Source: Rhizobium sp. BG4
Lineage (GTDB): Bacteria; Pseudomonadota; Alphaproteobacteria; Rhizobiales; Rhizobiaceae
NCBI RefSeq assembly: GCF_016864575.1
Contig: NZ_CP044125.1
Coordinates: 682,001 to 746,000 of the forward strand
DNA: 64,000 bases
Reading direction: 5' to 3'
The notes beneath the pieces are model-generated. The model ran no database searches, was not told the DNA's origin, and saw only the letters and a list, made by a program, of their open reading frames with translations. Shown in pieces: positions 19,983 to 30,417 of the stretch. Each line of letters opens with the position of its first letter. The first letter of the stretch is position 1. The position numbers and the translations under genes were made by a program.

Positions 19983-21395
19983 ATGTTCAAGCGCGTACTC
20001 GTTTCCGGTGCCCTCGCCCTCACACTGGCGTCTTCACCCCTTGCCACAGCGGACGAGATTTCGAAACAGGAAGCCTATCGCATCGCCAAGGACGCCTATG
20101 TCTATGCCTATCCTCTGGTGCTGACCTACCTGACCGCCGTGCAGACCACGAACTATGCCGAACCGACGGGCATCCCGACACAAGCGCCGTTCAATCAGTT
20201 CAGCCACGCGCGCGAGTTCACACCGGTGGATTTCAAAAGCGTCGTGCGGCCGAACATGGACACGCTCTATTCGCCGGCCGTGCTCGATCTGGGGCCTGAG
20301 CCGATGGTGCTGTCGGTTCCGGCAACGGACCGCTATTTCATGCTGCCGCTGATGAGCCTGTGGACGGATGTGTTCGCGGTTCCGGGAACCCGGACGACCG
20401 GGGCAAACACTGCCCGCGATTTCCTGCTGGTCAGCCCTTCCTGGCAGGGAACGGTTCCCAGCGGCCTGGAAATGATCCGCAGCCCCACGCGCTACACCGA
20501 CATCGTCGGCAGGACAAAAGCCGATGGTCCGGCCGATTACGATGCCGTTCACAAGGTGCAGGCCGGATACAGGCTCGTGCCGCTCTCGGCCTGGGGCAAG
20601 GGCGAATACGTGCCGCCGAAAGGCAAGGTGGACCCGGCCATCGACATGAAGACGCCGGCACCGGTCCAGGTCGACCAGATGACAGCCGCCTCTTATCTCG
20701 GCCAGTTCTCCGATCTGCTGAAAGACAATCCGCCCGGCCCCTTCGACTATCCTATCATCCATCGCCTGGAACGCGTCGGCTTCAAGCCGGGGCAGCACTT
20801 CGATCTCGCTGCGCAATCGTCCCAGGTGCAGAAGGCTTTCGAGCGTGGAACGGCGGATGGCAAAGCCCTCGTGCTTTCGGAAGGAAAGAAGGCAGGTGGC
20901 GAAGGAAAGAACGTCAAGGGATGGGTCTACACCCTCCAAAGCGGTGCCTATGGCGTCGATTACCTCTATCGCGCGGCCATCGCGCAATGCTGCCTGGGGG
21001 AAAACCTGGCGCAGGATGCGGTCTATCCCTCGCTTGCGACCGACAGCGACGGCAAACCACTCGATGGCAGCGGCAAATACGTCCTTCATTTCGAGAAAGG
21101 GAAACTCCCGCCCGTCGACGGCTTCTGGTCCGTCACCGTCTACGACAAGGACGGCTACTTCATCCCGAACGCGATCAAGCGGCAGGCACTCGGCGACCGC
21201 AGCAACCTCGCCGTGAACACAGACGGCTCCGTGGATATCCTTATCCAGCCGGCATCGCCCGGGAAGCAAAGGGAGAGCAACTGGCTTCCGGTCGCGGCCG
21301 GCCAGCCCTTCAACCTGCTGATGCGCCTCTACTGGTCGCGTGACGAGGTCCTCGACGGCGATTGGGCTCCGCCGCCCGTCCGGAAGGCGATGTAA
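19983..21395 (+). CDS. Secreted DUF1254/DUF1214 domain protein
   Basis: A 470-residue protein. MFKRVLVSGALALTLASSPL with a following ATA cleavage region is a clear signal peptide. The N-terminal DUF1254 block contains AYVYAYPLVLTYLTAVQTTN and VVRPNMDTLYSPAVLDLGPE. The C-terminal DUF1214 block contains VDGFWSVTVYDKDGYFIPNA and NWLPVAAGQPFNLLMRLYW. The family is widespread and envelope-located, but its biochemical role is not established. It follows the TetR gene by 108 bp with its own start site, so joint control is possible but unproven. Confidence 0.86.
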   Translation: MFKRVLVSGALALTLASSPLATADEISKQEAYRIAKDAYVYAYPLVLTYLTAVQTTNYAEPTGIPTQAPFNQFSHAREFTPVDFKSVVRPNMDTLYSPAVLDLGPEPMVLSVPATDRYFMLPLMSLWTDVFAVPGTRTTGANTARDFLLVSPSWQGTVPSGLEMIRSPTRYTDIVGRTKADGPADYDAVHKVQAGYRLVPLSAWGKGEYVPPKGKVDPAIDMKTPAPVQVDQMTAASYLGQFSDLLKDNPPGPFDYPIIHRLERVGFKPGQHFDLAAQSSQVQKAFERGTADGKALVLSEGKKAGGEGKNVKGWVYTLQSGAYGVDYLYRAAIAQCCLGENLAQDAVYPSLATDSDGKPLDGSGKYVLHFEKGKLPPVDGFWSVTVYDKDGYFIPNAIKRQALGDRSNLAVNTDGSVDILIQPASPGKQRESNWLPVAAGQPFNLLMRLYWSRDEVLDGDWAPPPVRKAM

Positions 21396-21509
21396 CCTGC
21401 AAGCCCCAATTTATCTAAGGTCTCCCGCGAGTTCTTATCGTTTGTGGCCGCGGCGCGCTGAGCGCTATCCACGTCTCGCATGATGCGAAACGCAAAGGAG
21501 CCGCCGCCC

Positions 21510-22664
21510 ATGAAACTGAGACACTGCCTCGCCGCCCTCGCCCTTTCCGCCAGCCCGCTTCACGCTGGCGAACTGACGGACAAGGCCTTCCAGCAGATCG
21601 CGGATGAGATCTTTCAGCCGGTCGTCAAGCAATACGATATCCCGGGCATCGCCATCGGCGTCTCGATCAAGGGCCAGGAATTCTTCTACACCCACGGCGA
21701 GGCATCGCGCGAGGCGAAGACGCCGGTGACCCCGGATACGATCTTCGAGCTAGGCTCGGTCAGCAAGGTCTTCAACGTGACGCTCGCAGCGCTTGCCGCC
21801 GAGCGCGGCCTGATCTCGCTCAAGGACCCCGCCTCGACCTATCTGCCGGAGCTGAAGGGCAGCGCCTTCGACGATATCACCCTCGTCAATCTCGCCACCC
21901 ATACGTCCGGCGGCCTGCCGCTGCAGGTGCCCGACAGCGTCACCAATGATGCCGAACTGACGGCCTATCTGAAAAACTGGAAGCCGCCCTACAAGCCGGG
22001 CACGATGCGCTCCTATTCGAATGTCAGCATCGGCCTGCTCGGCCGCATCGCCGGCCAGCGCCTTGCCGGCAGCTACCGCGAGGCGGCGGAGAAACAGCTC
22101 TTCCCGGCGCTCGGCCTGAAGAGCACCTTCATCAGCGTGCCCGACGCCGAAAAGGACCGCTATGCCTTCGGCTATTCCAAGGACAACCGCCCGATCCGCG
22201 TCAATCCCGGCGTCCTCGACGACGAGGCCTATGGCGTCAAGACGACGATCCGCGACATGACGCATCTGATGGCGCTCAACCTTGATCAGCAGGGCCTGGC
22301 ACCCGATCTCGCCGCCGCCATCCGCCAGACCCATACCGGCTATTTCACCACCGCACAGTACACGCAGGACATGGTCTGGGAGCAGTATCCCTGGCCGGTG
22401 AAGGCGAAGCAGTTGATGGACGGCAATTCCAGCAAGATGAGCCTGGAGAGCCAGCCGGTCAAAGCACTCAAGACGCCGCTTGCCCCGCAGAAATCCGTGC
22501 TGATGAACAAGACCGGCGCCACCGGCGGCTTCGGCGCCTATATCGTCCTAGCCCCCAAGTCAGGCATCGGTCTGACGGTGCTCGCCAATCGCAACTACCC
22601 GAACACGGCGCGCGCCGAAGCCGGGCTGAAGCTCATCGAAGCGCTGGAAAAATATACGAAGTAA
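21510..22664 (+). CDS. ampC: Class C beta-lactamase (AmpC-type)
   Basis: A 384-residue periplasmic enzyme with a signal peptide (MKLRHCLAALALSASPLHAG). The catalytic SVSK lies in IFELGSVSKVFNVTL, the YxN motif in MRSYSNVSIGLLG, and KTG in VLMNKTGATGGFGAY. These are the class C hallmarks, and the enzyme would open beta-lactam rings. No divergent ampR is present, so it is probably not inducible by the classical route. The gene ends in a strong hairpin shared with the convergent YcgN gene. The ATG at 21510 was chosen because it begins the signal peptide and has GGAG upstream. Confidence 0.9.
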   Translation: MKLRHCLAALALSASPLHAGELTDKAFQQIADEIFQPVVKQYDIPGIAIGVSIKGQEFFYTHGEASREAKTPVTPDTIFELGSVSKVFNVTLAALAAERGLISLKDPASTYLPELKGSAFDDITLVNLATHTSGGLPLQVPDSVTNDAELTAYLKNWKPPYKPGTMRSYSNVSIGLLGRIAGQRLAGSYREAAEKQLFPALGLKSTFISVPDAEKDRYAFGYSKDNRPIRVNPGVLDDEAYGVKTTIRDMTHLMALNLDQQGLAPDLAAAIRQTHTGYFTTAQYTQDMVWEQYPWPVKAKQLMDGNSSKMSLESQPVKALKTPLAPQKSVLMNKTGATGGFGAYIVLAPKSGIGLTVLANRNYPNTARAEAGLKLIEALEKYTK

Positions 22665-22672
22665 GTCAGGCT

Positions 22673-22694
22673 GCGGCCGGTTTATTCCGGCCGC
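22673..22694. terminator. Hairpin between convergent ampC and ycgN genes
   Basis: GCGGCCGG-TTTATT-CCGGCCGC, perfect 8-bp arms. It overlaps the YcgN stop codon and lacks a T-run, so it may be a weak bidirectional terminator or an mRNA-stabilising stem. Confidence 0.4.
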
Positions 22695-23161
22695 TCCTTC
22701 GCGTCGTTACCCACCGTCAGCGGCCAATCCACCACGTAATCCTCGAGCGCCTCCGGATCGATCTCCGTCTCGCTGATCGTCCGCCCGCGGGCGGAAATGC
22801 CGGCCTGGTGCACGGTCTCGGGGTCGCCTGAGACCAGCGGGTGCCACCAGTAGAGGTCCTCGCCCTCGTTGATCAGCCGGTAGCCGCAGGTCGGCGGCAG
22901 CCAGGCGATCTCAGGGACGTTTTCCTTGGTCAGCTGCACGCAATCGGGCACGAAATCCCAGCGCTTCTCGTAGTTGGAACAGCGACAGCTCTCGCCGTCG
23001 AGCAGCTTGCAGGCGACCGACGTGAAATAGATATCGCCCGAGTCCCATTCCTCGAGCTTGTTGAGGCAACAGAGCCCGCATCCGTCGCAGATGCTCTCCC
23101 ATTCCTCTTTGGTCATCTCCGGCAGCGTCTTGCGCTTCCAGAAGGGCGTATCTTCCATCAT
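22682..23161 (-). CDS. YcgN-family cysteine cluster protein (UPF0260)
   Basis: A protein of about 159 residues starting [20 protein letters not shown], then [20 protein letters not shown] and [17 protein letters not shown]. Eight closely spaced cysteines (CDGCGLCC plus CxxxxxxCxC and later C residues) form the family metal or Fe-S binding motif. The [17 protein letters not shown] segment is typical of the YcgN/UPF0260 family. The function is unknown. The start is either of two adjacent ATGs (23161 or 23158); the ribosome binding site is weak. Confidence 0.85.
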   Translation of the reverse strand: MMEDTPFWKRKTLPEMTKEEWESICDGCGLCCLNKLEEWDSGDIYFTSVACKLLDGESCRCSNYEKRWDFVPDCVQLTKENVPEIAWLPPTCGYRLINEGEDLYWWHPLVSGDPETVHQAGISARGRTISETEIDPEALEDYVVDWPLTVGNDAKERPE

Positions 23162-23342
23162 TTCGTTTCTGCAACAGCCGTTCCGCAAATTCGCGTGAGG
23201 CCGGCTGCGTCTCTTGTTATCGTCGGGCAAATCAATCAAAGATTCAGCATGCTTCGTTTATCGAAGAGCGCAATGCCAAATCAGGCTGTTGCTCTGACGC
23301 CTGGGGGCCAGCCGTCAAGCGCGATCGGGCGGGAAGAACAAC

Positions 23343-25481
23343 GTGCAGGATCCTGAAACTCCGGAAAAGCAGCCGAAGAAGAGCAAACATCTTCTGCTGA
23401 AGATCGATTCCTGGATCGATTCCACGGTCTGGAATGCCGGCTTCCGCTCTGCCGAAATCTGGGAAGACATCACCATCTTCTTCCGCCGCTTCCGCGTTCG
23501 CGGCTGGAAGCGCATCGTCTTCGAACTTGGCGGCGAAGGCCTGACGCTCGGCTCGGTCGGCGCCGTCTTGATGCTGGCGCTTGCCCAGCCTGCTTTCGAG
23601 GCGACCAAGGAAGACTGGCGCAATCGCGGCGATTTCGCCGTCACCTTCACCGACCGCTACGGCAATGTCATCGGCCATCGCGGCGTCATCCACCAGAACT
23701 CGGTGCCGATCGACGAGCTGCCCGACAGCCTGATCAAGTCGGTGCTCGCCACCGAAGACCGCCGCTTCTTCGACCATTTCGGCATCGATGTCATCGGCCT
23801 GTTCCGCGCGCTGGTCACCAATGCCCAGGCCGGCGAAGTCGTCCAGGGCGGCTCGACGCTGACGCAGCAGCTGGCAAAGAACCTGTTCCTTTCCAACGAA
23901 CGCTCGATCGACCGAAAGATCACCGAAGCCTTCCTGGCGCTGTGGCTGGAGGCCAATCTTTCGAAGAAGGAAATCCTCTCCACCTATCTCGACCGCGCCT
24001 ATATGGGCGGCGGCACGTTCGGGGCGGCGGCAGCCTCGCAGTTCTATTTCGGCAAGAGCATCACCGACGTCAATCTGGCCGAAAGCGCCATGCTTGCCGG
24101 TCTCTTCAAGGCGCCGGCGAAATATGCGCCGCATGTCAATCTTCCCGCCGCGCGTGCCCGCGCTAACGAGGTTCTCACCAATCTCGTGCAGAGCGGGCTG
24201 ATGACCGAGGGCCAGGTGATCGCGGCGCGGCGCAATCCGGCGACCGCGATCGACCGCAACGAGCAGGAAGCCCCCGATTTCTTCCTCGACTGGGCCTTCG
24301 ACGAAGTGCAGCGGCTCGCCTCGCGCTTCCACCAGCATTCGCTGGTCGTGCGCACCACCATCGACATGGGCATCCAGCAGGCGGCCGAGGATTCGGTCGA
24401 GACGTCGCTGCGCGAATATGGCGAGAGCTATCACGCCAAGCAGGGCGCGATGGTGATGATCGAAAACGGCGGCGCCGTGCGCGCCATGGTCGGCGGCCGG
24501 GATTACGGCGAAAGCCAGTTCAACCGCGCCACCAAGGCGCTGCGCCAGCCGGGCTCCTCCTTCAAGGTCTACACCTATTCGGTGGCCATGGAGAGCGGCA
24601 TGACGCCGAAGACGACGATCATCGACGCGCCGATCTCCTGGGGCAACTGGAGCCCGCACAATTACGAAAACCGCTATGCCGGACGCGTGACGCTTGAGAC
24701 GGCGATCGCCCAGTCGATCAACACCATTCCGGTGCGTCTCGCCAAGGAAAAGCTCGGCATCCAGCCGATCCGCGCCATGGCGAAAGCGATGGGCGTCGAA
24801 TCGCCGGTGCGCGATGACGTGACGATCCCGATCGGCACATCTGAGGTCACCGTCCTCGACCAGGCGACGGCCTATGCCGTCTTCCCGGCCGGCGGCTACC
24901 AGTCCCGCCGCCACGGCATCACACAGATCCTCGATTACGACGGCGACGTGCTCTACGATTTCGACCGCGACGAGCCGCCGGCAAAGCGGGTGCTGTCGGA
25001 AAAGGCCGACGACGAGATGAACCAGATGCTGAGCCGCATCCCCTATGTCGGCACCGCCCGCAAGGCAGCACTCGACAACGGCATCGTCACCGCCGGCAAG
25101 ACCGGCACGACGCAGGCCTATCGCGACGCCTGGTTCGTCGGCTTCACCGGCAATTACACGACCGCCGTCTGGTTCGGCAACGACGACTATACCTCGACCA
25201 ACAACATGACCGGGGGATCGCTGCCCGCCATGACCTTCAAGCGCGCCATGGACTACGCCCACCAGGGCGTCGTGCTGCGCCCGATCCCCGGCATCGAAAA
25301 CCCGCTGCCCTCCCCCAAGGACGCCGCCAAGACCGCCGCCGCCAAACCCGCCGATGGCACGCCGCAGCTGGTGCGCCCGCGGATGCTCTCGGTGGAGAGC
25401 ACGAAGATCTTGAAGGATCTCGGCGAGAAACTGAAGGATGCGGCGCCGCTCGAGGCGCAGAAGGTTGCGAGTGTGGAGTGA
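23343..25481 (+). CDS. Class A penicillin-binding protein (PBP1A family)
   Basis: A 712-residue bifunctional peptidoglycan synthase. After a short cytoplasmic part, a membrane anchor lies near residues 68-82 (GLTLGSVGAVLMLALAQP). The GT51 glycosyltransferase motif is ATEDRRFFDHFGIDVIGLFR (about residue 136), with GGSTLTQQLAKNLFL and RKITEAFLALWLE following. The transpeptidase motifs are SSFK (about 406), SIN in IAQSINTIPV, and KTGTT (about 585). The predicted start is GTG with GGGA upstream. It lacks a long C-terminal extension. It polymerises and crosslinks the cell wall. Confidence 0.92.
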   Translation: MQDPETPEKQPKKSKHLLLKIDSWIDSTVWNAGFRSAEIWEDITIFFRRFRVRGWKRIVFELGGEGLTLGSVGAVLMLALAQPAFEATKEDWRNRGDFAVTFTDRYGNVIGHRGVIHQNSVPIDELPDSLIKSVLATEDRRFFDHFGIDVIGLFRALVTNAQAGEVVQGGSTLTQQLAKNLFLSNERSIDRKITEAFLALWLEANLSKKEILSTYLDRAYMGGGTFGAAAASQFYFGKSITDVNLAESAMLAGLFKAPAKYAPHVNLPAARARANEVLTNLVQSGLMTEGQVIAARRNPATAIDRNEQEAPDFFLDWAFDEVQRLASRFHQHSLVVRTTIDMGIQQAAEDSVETSLREYGESYHAKQGAMVMIENGGAVRAMVGGRDYGESQFNRATKALRQPGSSFKVYTYSVAMESGMTPKTTIIDAPISWGNWSPHNYENRYAGRVTLETAIAQSINTIPVRLAKEKLGIQPIRAMAKAMGVESPVRDDVTIPIGTSEVTVLDQATAYAVFPAGGYQSRRHGITQILDYDGDVLYDFDRDEPPAKRVLSEKADDEMNQMLSRIPYVGTARKAALDNGIVTAGKTGTTQAYRDAWFVGFTGNYTTAVWFGNDDYTSTNNMTGGSLPAMTFKRAMDYAHQGVVLRPIPGIENPLPSPKDAAKTAAAKPADGTPQLVRPRMLSVESTKILKDLGEKLKDAAPLEAQKVASVE

Positions 25482-25530
25482 GAGGTGGGGCCTGGCACCC
25501 GTAGGTGACACCCTGCAGCGCCCACCCAAC

Positions 25531-25615
25531 ACTCCCTTACTCCTGTGGCCTTAGGGCTGCGCCCACGGGATGTCACAGGCAACCAGCAGCCGCGCGTCTG
25601 CGCGGCGAAGGACTC
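25531..25615. repeat. Dispersed palindromic repeat copy (CTCCTGTGGCC type)
   Basis: CTCCTGTGGCCTTAGGGCTG, CGCCCACGGGATGTCACAGG and the hairpin CCGCGCGTCTGCGCGG. It is a single copy of the element found in inverted pairs at 15206 and 58568. It lies between the penicillin-binding protein and histidine phosphatase genes, which converge here. Confidence 0.75.
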
Positions 25616-25656
25616 TTTTCAGCACAAGAACGCAGCCCGCCTCGACAGTGTAACCC

Positions 25657-26232
25657 CTACCGCCCATTCCACCGCCGGATCACCGGCTCCGTCAGATCAT
25701 GCTCATAGCCGAGCACACTGACACTTGCCGTGTCCAGCACGAACTTCTCGCCACCCTCCGGCGGCAGGCCGAGCCAGCGGGCGGCCAGCACGCGGAGGAA
25801 GTGGGAGCTGGAGAAGATCAGAACCGGGGCGTCGAGGGTGCGCAGTTCGGTGATGATGCGGTCGGCGCGGGCGCCGGTGGCGGCGGCAGTTTCGCCGTTG
25901 GGGCAGCCGTCGCGGAAGAGTTGCCAGCCGGGGCGGGTCTTGAGGATTTCCTTTGTGGTGATGCCTTCGTAGTCGCCGTAGTCCCATTCGGCGAGGTCGT
26001 CCTTGATGACGGCGCTGGCGCCGAAACCCGAGAGGGCGCAGGTGTTGCGGGCACGGGCTGACGGGCTCGACCAGACGGCGGCGGGAGTGATCCCGGCAAG
26101 GCGGGACGCGAGGCCGCGGGCGGCCTCCTCGCCTTTTGCGGTCAGCGGGATGTCGCTGCGGCCGGTGTGGCGGCCGGAAAGGCTCCACTCGGTTTCGCCG
26201 TGGCGCACAAGGGTAATCTCGGGATAGGCCAT
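25657..26232 (-). CDS. Histidine phosphatase family protein
   Basis: A 191-residue phosphoglycerate-mutase-like protein. The catalytic RHG is in ITLVRHGETEWSLSGRHTGR, the second Arg in VWSSPSARARNTCAL, an acidic WDYGDYEGI follows, and the late His is in LIFSSSHFLRVLAARWL. All four core residues are present, so it is probably an active phosphatase, but the substrate is not evident. It is 49 bp downstream of the cyclopropane fatty acid synthase gene on the same strand and may be co-transcribed with it. Confidence 0.9.
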   Translation of the reverse strand: MAYPEITLVRHGETEWSLSGRHTGRSDIPLTAKGEEAARGLASRLAGITPAAVWSSPSARARNTCALSGFGASAVIKDDLAEWDYGDYEGITTKEILKTRPGWQLFRDGCPNGETAAATGARADRIITELRTLDAPVLIFSSSHFLRVLAARWLGLPPEGGEKFVLDTASVSVLGYEHDLTEPVIRRWNGR

Positions 26233-26281
26233 GACTGCACCTTAATATGCGAAAGCGCGGCCTTGAAGCCGCGCCTGATGG

Positions 26282-27541
26282 TCAGAACGTGATCTTTTCG
26301 AGCGGCGGGCGGACCGCCTCGAATTCCTTGAGCTTGTTTTCGGCCGCCGGAATATAGTTGCGGTTATCGGGCGTCGAATACTGGTTCTTGGTGATCTGGA
26401 TCTGCATGATGAAGAGCTCGTCCCAGCGGAAGCCGATCTCGGAGCCGGCGAGATAGAATTCCCACATGCGGAAGAAGCGTTCGTCGTAGAGTGCGACCGC
26501 TTCGGCCTTGCGCGCCACGAAGCGCTCGCGCCAGGCACGCAGCGTATAGGCGTAGTGCAGCGGCAACACCTCGACGTCGCGCACCAAAAGCCCGGCCTTT
26601 TCGATCGCCGGGATGGTTTCGCCGATCGAGGGAATATAGCCCTGCGGGAAGATATATTTCTCGATGAAGGCGTTGGTGGCGAAGCTCGGCTTCGGGCGGG
26701 CGATCGAGTGCAGGACCATGACGCCGTCATCGGCGAGCAGCTCGTGCACCTTCTTGAAATAACCGGGGAAATTGCCGATGCCGACATGTTCGAACATGCC
26801 GACCGAGACGATGCGGTCGAAGGGCTCGGCCTTCATCGTCCGGTAGTCCTGCAGCTCGAAGCGGACGCGATCGGCGATACCGCGCTTTTCGGCCCGGTCG
26901 CGCGAGATCTTCAGCTGCTCTTCGCTGAGCGTGATGCCGGTATGGTCGAGGCCCGGCGTCGCCTCGGCGATATAGAGGCCCATTCCGCCCCAGCCGGAGC
27001 CGATCTCGAGCACGCGCTGGTTCGGCTCAAGCAGCATCTTGGCGGCGATATGGCGCTTCTTGGCGACCTGGGCCTCCTCCAGGCTGATGCCCGGCGGATC
27101 GAAATAGGCGCAGGAATACTGCCAGTCCTCATCGAGGAAGAGCTCGAACAGGCGCTCGGACAGATCGTAATGATGGGCGACGTTGCGCTTGTTGTGATTG
27201 ACGGGAAGCCGGCTCTTCAGCTGCTGCAGGGCAATGCGGCCGATGAGGAGCGCCGCCATCGGGATATCGAATATCTCGTTGGTGGTGTTCTGCTTCACCA
27301 TGGCGAGGAAGTCGTAGATGTTGCCGTGTTCAAGAATGAACCGGCCATCCATATACATTTCGCCAAGCTTGAGGGTGGGGTCGCGGCGGATCAGCTTTTC
27401 CGCCTCCTCGTCGGCGATGCGCACAGCGACGAAATCGCCGCTGCCATCCCCGACCGTATGTGTCTCGCCGTTGGCGAGTGTAAGCTTCAGATTACCCTTG
27501 CGGATGATTTTCTGGACAATCGATAGAAATCCCGACGCCAT
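26282..27541 (-). CDS. cfa: Cyclopropane-fatty-acyl-phospholipid synthase
   Basis: A 419-residue SAM-dependent enzyme that adds a methylene group across the double bond of membrane phospholipid acyl chains. The N-terminal lipid-binding part (ANGETHTVGDGSGDFVAVRI) is followed by DEDWQYSCAYFDPPGISLEE, the SAM motif VLEIGSGWGGMGLYIAEA (about residues 175-190), and FDRIVSVGMFEHVGIGNFPG plus the C-terminal RMWEFYLAGSEIGFRW. All are standard Cfa features. The ATG at 27541 begins MASGFLSIVQKI. Confidence 0.93.
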   Translation of the reverse strand: MASGFLSIVQKIIRKGNLKLTLANGETHTVGDGSGDFVAVRIADEEAEKLIRRDPTLKLGEMYMDGRFILEHGNIYDFLAMVKQNTTNEIFDIPMAALLIGRIALQQLKSRLPVNHNKRNVAHHYDLSERLFELFLDEDWQYSCAYFDPPGISLEEAQVAKKRHIAAKMLLEPNQRVLEIGSGWGGMGLYIAEATPGLDHTGITLSEEQLKISRDRAEKRGIADRVRFELQDYRTMKAEPFDRIVSVGMFEHVGIGNFPGYFKKVHELLADDGVMVLHSIARPKPSFATNAFIEKYIFPQGYIPSIGETIPAIEKAGLLVRDVEVLPLHYAYTLRAWRERFVARKAEAVALYDERFFRMWEFYLAGSEIGFRWDELFIMQIQITKNQYSTPDNRNYIPAAENKLKEFEAVRPPLEKITF

Positions 27542-27675
27542 GATAAGGCCTCGCAATGTGACAGGACGGTCACATCAACTTAATGCGTCCCTTTCGTCTG
27601 ACAAGCGCACAGTTTAGCACTCCGGCAACAACGCTGCCAAAGTGTGACATTTTTGCAAATTCTAGTCCTAAGTGC

Positions 27676-29982
27676 TTATTTTCGCTTCATGGCTTCGGCC
27701 AGGGCAGCGCCGAATGCGCCCTGACTTTCCTGTTTTGACGGTGCGGAGCGCGAAGAATTTTGCGACCGGGGCGCGTTGTTTGCCCGCGACTCGCCCCGCG
27801 GCGGGGGTGCGCCGGCATCGTCCTTGCGCATCGAAAGAGCGATGCGCTTGCGCTTGGCATCGACCTCGACGACGCGAACCTTGACGACATCGCCGGCTTT
27901 GACGACCTCATGCGGATCCTTCACGAAACGGTCGGCGAGCTGGGAGACGTGAACCAGACCATCCTGATGGACGCCGATATCGACGAAGGCGCCGAAAGCC
28001 GCGACATTGGTGACGGTGCCTTCCAGCGTCATGCCGGGCTTCAGGTCGGAGATCTCGTTGATGCCTTCGGCGAAGGTCGCGGTCTTGAAGCTCGGGCGCG
28101 GGTCGCGGCCGGGCTTGTCGAGCTCGGCGATGATGTCCTTGACGGTCGGCAGGCCGAACTGCTCGTCGATGAACTTGCGCGGATCGAGGCCCTTCAACAG
28201 CACGCTGTCGCCCATCAGCGAGCGCAGGTCGCGTCCGCAGGCGGCGACGATCTTCTTGGCTACACCATAGGCTTCCGGGTGCACGGAGGAAGCATCGAGC
28301 GGCTCCTTACCGTTCGGGATGCGCAGGAAGCCGGCGGCCTGTTCGAAGGTGCGATTGCCGAGGCGGGCGACCTTCAGGAGGTCCTTGCGGCTTTCGAAGG
28401 GGCCGTTCTGATCGCGGTGGACGACGATGGAATCGGCAATCGAGCGGCTGAGACCGGACACGCGGGCGAGCAGCGGCGCCGATGCCGTGTTCAGATCGAC
28501 ACCGACGGCATTGACGGCGTCTTCGACGACGGCATCGAGCGAGCGGGAGAGCTTGCCCTGGTCGACATCGTGCTGGTACTGGCCGACGCCGATCGACTTC
28601 GGCTCGATCTTGACGAGCTCGGCCAGCGGATCCTGCAGGCGGCGCGCGATGGAGACGGCACCGCGCAGCGAAACGTCGAGATCGGGGAACTCGGCGGCGG
28701 CTGTCGCCGAAGCCGAGTAAACGGAGGCGCCGGCTTCGGAGACGATGACCTTGGTGGGCTTGGCGCCCGGAAGCTCGGCCAGCATGTCGGCCACCAGCTT
28801 TTCGGTCTCGCGGCTGCCGGTGCCGTTGCCGATCGAGATCAGCTCGACATTGTGCTTGCGGATCAGCGAGGCGAGCTCGACCTGGGCGCCGCGCACGTCG
28901 TTTCTCGGCTGGAACGGATAGACGGTGGAGGTGGCGACGACCTTGCCGGTGCCATCGACGACGGCGACCTTGACGCCGGTGCGGATGCCCGGATCGAGGC
29001 CCATCGTGGCGCGCGAACCGGCCGGGGCCGCCAGCAGCAAGTCCTTGAGATTGCGGGCGAAGACGTGGATCGCCTCTTCCTCGGCGCGCTCACGCAGCTC
29101 GCGCATCAGGTCGAGCGACAGCGACATGGAGAGCTTGACGCGCCAGGTCCAGGTGGCGACATCCATCAGCCAGCGGTCGCCGGGGCGGCTTGAGCCGATT
29201 TCGTAGGCGCTAGCGATCATCCGCTCCACCGGCTTGTTCGGCGATGCGGTCTCGGCATCGGCCTCGATCGTCAGCGTCAGGATTTCCTCGTTCCAGCCGC
29301 GCAGCATGGCGAGCGCGCGGTGGCCCGGCGCCGTCGCCCAGCGTTCGGAATGGTCGAAATAGTCGGAGAACTTCTCGCCGGCCGCCTGCTTGCCATCGAC
29401 GACCTTGGCCTTCAAGAGGGCAGCACTGCGCATATGGGCGCGCAGCTTGCCGAGCAGATCAGCATTTTCGGCGATGCCTTCGGCGACGATATCGCGGGCG
29501 CCTTCGAGCGCCGTCTTCACATCGGGAACATCGGCGGTGATATAGGCCTCGGCGAGCGTTGCGGGTTCCTTCGAGCGGTCAGCGAGGATGGCTTCGGCGA
29601 GCGGGCCGAGGCCGCGTTCGCGGGCGATCTCGGCGCGAGTGCGGCGCTTCGGCTTGTAGGGCAGATAGAGATCTTCGAGCTCGGCCTTGGTGGCGGCGCC
29701 CGAAAGCTTGCCCATCAGTTCGTCGGTCATCTTGCCCTGTTCGGAGACGGACGAGATGATCGCCGCGCGGCGCGCTTCGAGTTCGCGCAGGTAGACCAGC
29801 CGCTCGGCCAGGTTTCTGAGCTGCGTATCGTCGAGCCCGCCGGTCACTTCCTTGCGGTAGCGGGCGATGAACGGAACGGTCGCGCCCTCATCCAGCAACT
29901 CGATCGCCGCCTTGGCCTGATCCGGCCGGGCATTGATTTCCGAGGCGATGACTGCGGCAAGCGAACGAAGATCGGCGGCCAT
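27676..29982 (-). CDS. tex: Tex-family RNA-binding transcription accessory protein
   Basis: A 768-residue Tex protein. The order is the helical N-terminus ([20 protein letters not shown]), the YqgF/RuvC-like fold ([20 protein letters not shown]), the helix-hairpin-helix region ([38 protein letters not shown]), and a C-terminal S1 domain ([35 protein letters not shown]). After it comes a basic, low-complexity tail. Tex binds RNA and affects transcription. The ATG at 29982 has AGGA upstream; the longer frame reads through the inverted repeat at 30111. Confidence 0.93.
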   Translation of the reverse strand: MAADLRSLAAVIASEINARPDQAKAAIELLDEGATVPFIARYRKEVTGGLDDTQLRNLAERLVYLRELEARRAAIISSVSEQGKMTDELMGKLSGAATKAELEDLYLPYKPKRRTRAEIARERGLGPLAEAILADRSKEPATLAEAYITADVPDVKTALEGARDIVAEGIAENADLLGKLRAHMRSAALLKAKVVDGKQAAGEKFSDYFDHSERWATAPGHRALAMLRGWNEEILTLTIEADAETASPNKPVERMIASAYEIGSSRPGDRWLMDVATWTWRVKLSMSLSLDLMRELRERAEEEAIHVFARNLKDLLLAAPAGSRATMGLDPGIRTGVKVAVVDGTGKVVATSTVYPFQPRNDVRGAQVELASLIRKHNVELISIGNGTGSRETEKLVADMLAELPGAKPTKVIVSEAGASVYSASATAAAEFPDLDVSLRGAVSIARRLQDPLAELVKIEPKSIGVGQYQHDVDQGKLSRSLDAVVEDAVNAVGVDLNTASAPLLARVSGLSRSIADSIVVHRDQNGPFESRKDLLKVARLGNRTFEQAAGFLRIPNGKEPLDASSVHPEAYGVAKKIVAACGRDLRSLMGDSVLLKGLDPRKFIDEQFGLPTVKDIIAELDKPGRDPRPSFKTATFAEGINEISDLKPGMTLEGTVTNVAAFGAFVDIGVHQDGLVHVSQLADRFVKDPHEVVKAGDVVKVRVVEVDAKRKRIALSMRKDDAGAPPPRGESRANNAPRSQNSSRSAPSKQESQGAFGAALAEAMKRK

Positions 29983-30110
29983 GGGTTTTCCTGCGCGTTG
30001 ACGAAAGTTGCGGGACCATAGCGGCGAAAAACGGCAAGGCAATGCCCGAGGGCGGTTTCCACAGAGGAAGGTGAGCGTATGGGGATGTAGGTGAGCTCCG
30101 AGCGTGGCCG

Positions 30111-30259
30111 CCCCCCTCTGCCCTGCCGGGCATCTCCCCCACAGGTGGGGAGATTGGCTGGGCGCAACCGCTCGCTCCAACATTGATTGTTTGGGGACAT
30201 GCGCGCAACGAGTCGATCTCCCCACCTGTGGGGGAGATGCCCGGCAGGGCAGAGGGGGG
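30111..30259. repeat. Perfect 44-bp inverted repeat element between tex and glyS
   Basis: Left arm 30111-30154 (CCCCCCTCTGCCCTGCCGGG ...) and right arm 30216-30259 are exact inverse complements over 44 bp, with a 61-base spacer (30155-30215). The inner part, ATCTCCCCACCTGTGGGGGA, is itself nearly palindromic. It lies in the 435-bp gap between the divergent tex and glyS genes. Outside the element this gap holds leader regions only. It looks like a small non-coding mobile element or a mosaic element distinct from the RIME type. Confidence 0.85.
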
Positions 30260-30417
30260 TATCACGGGCAAAGACCTCTCATTTGAAACACCACCGACGA
30301 AATGCCCTACCCTCCCCACCACGCGGCGTTTTTGCGGTTGTGCAGATGCGGCATTCTTTGGTAGCAGAGGCGACCGTTTTGGACCGTCCCGAACCCGGTG
30401 ACGCAAGGAAAAGTGAC

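Noticed and set aside
23244..25532. A 762-codon minus-strand open frame
   Set aside because: It lies opposite the penicillin-binding protein gene, whose motifs are intact; the antisense product has no recognisable domain.
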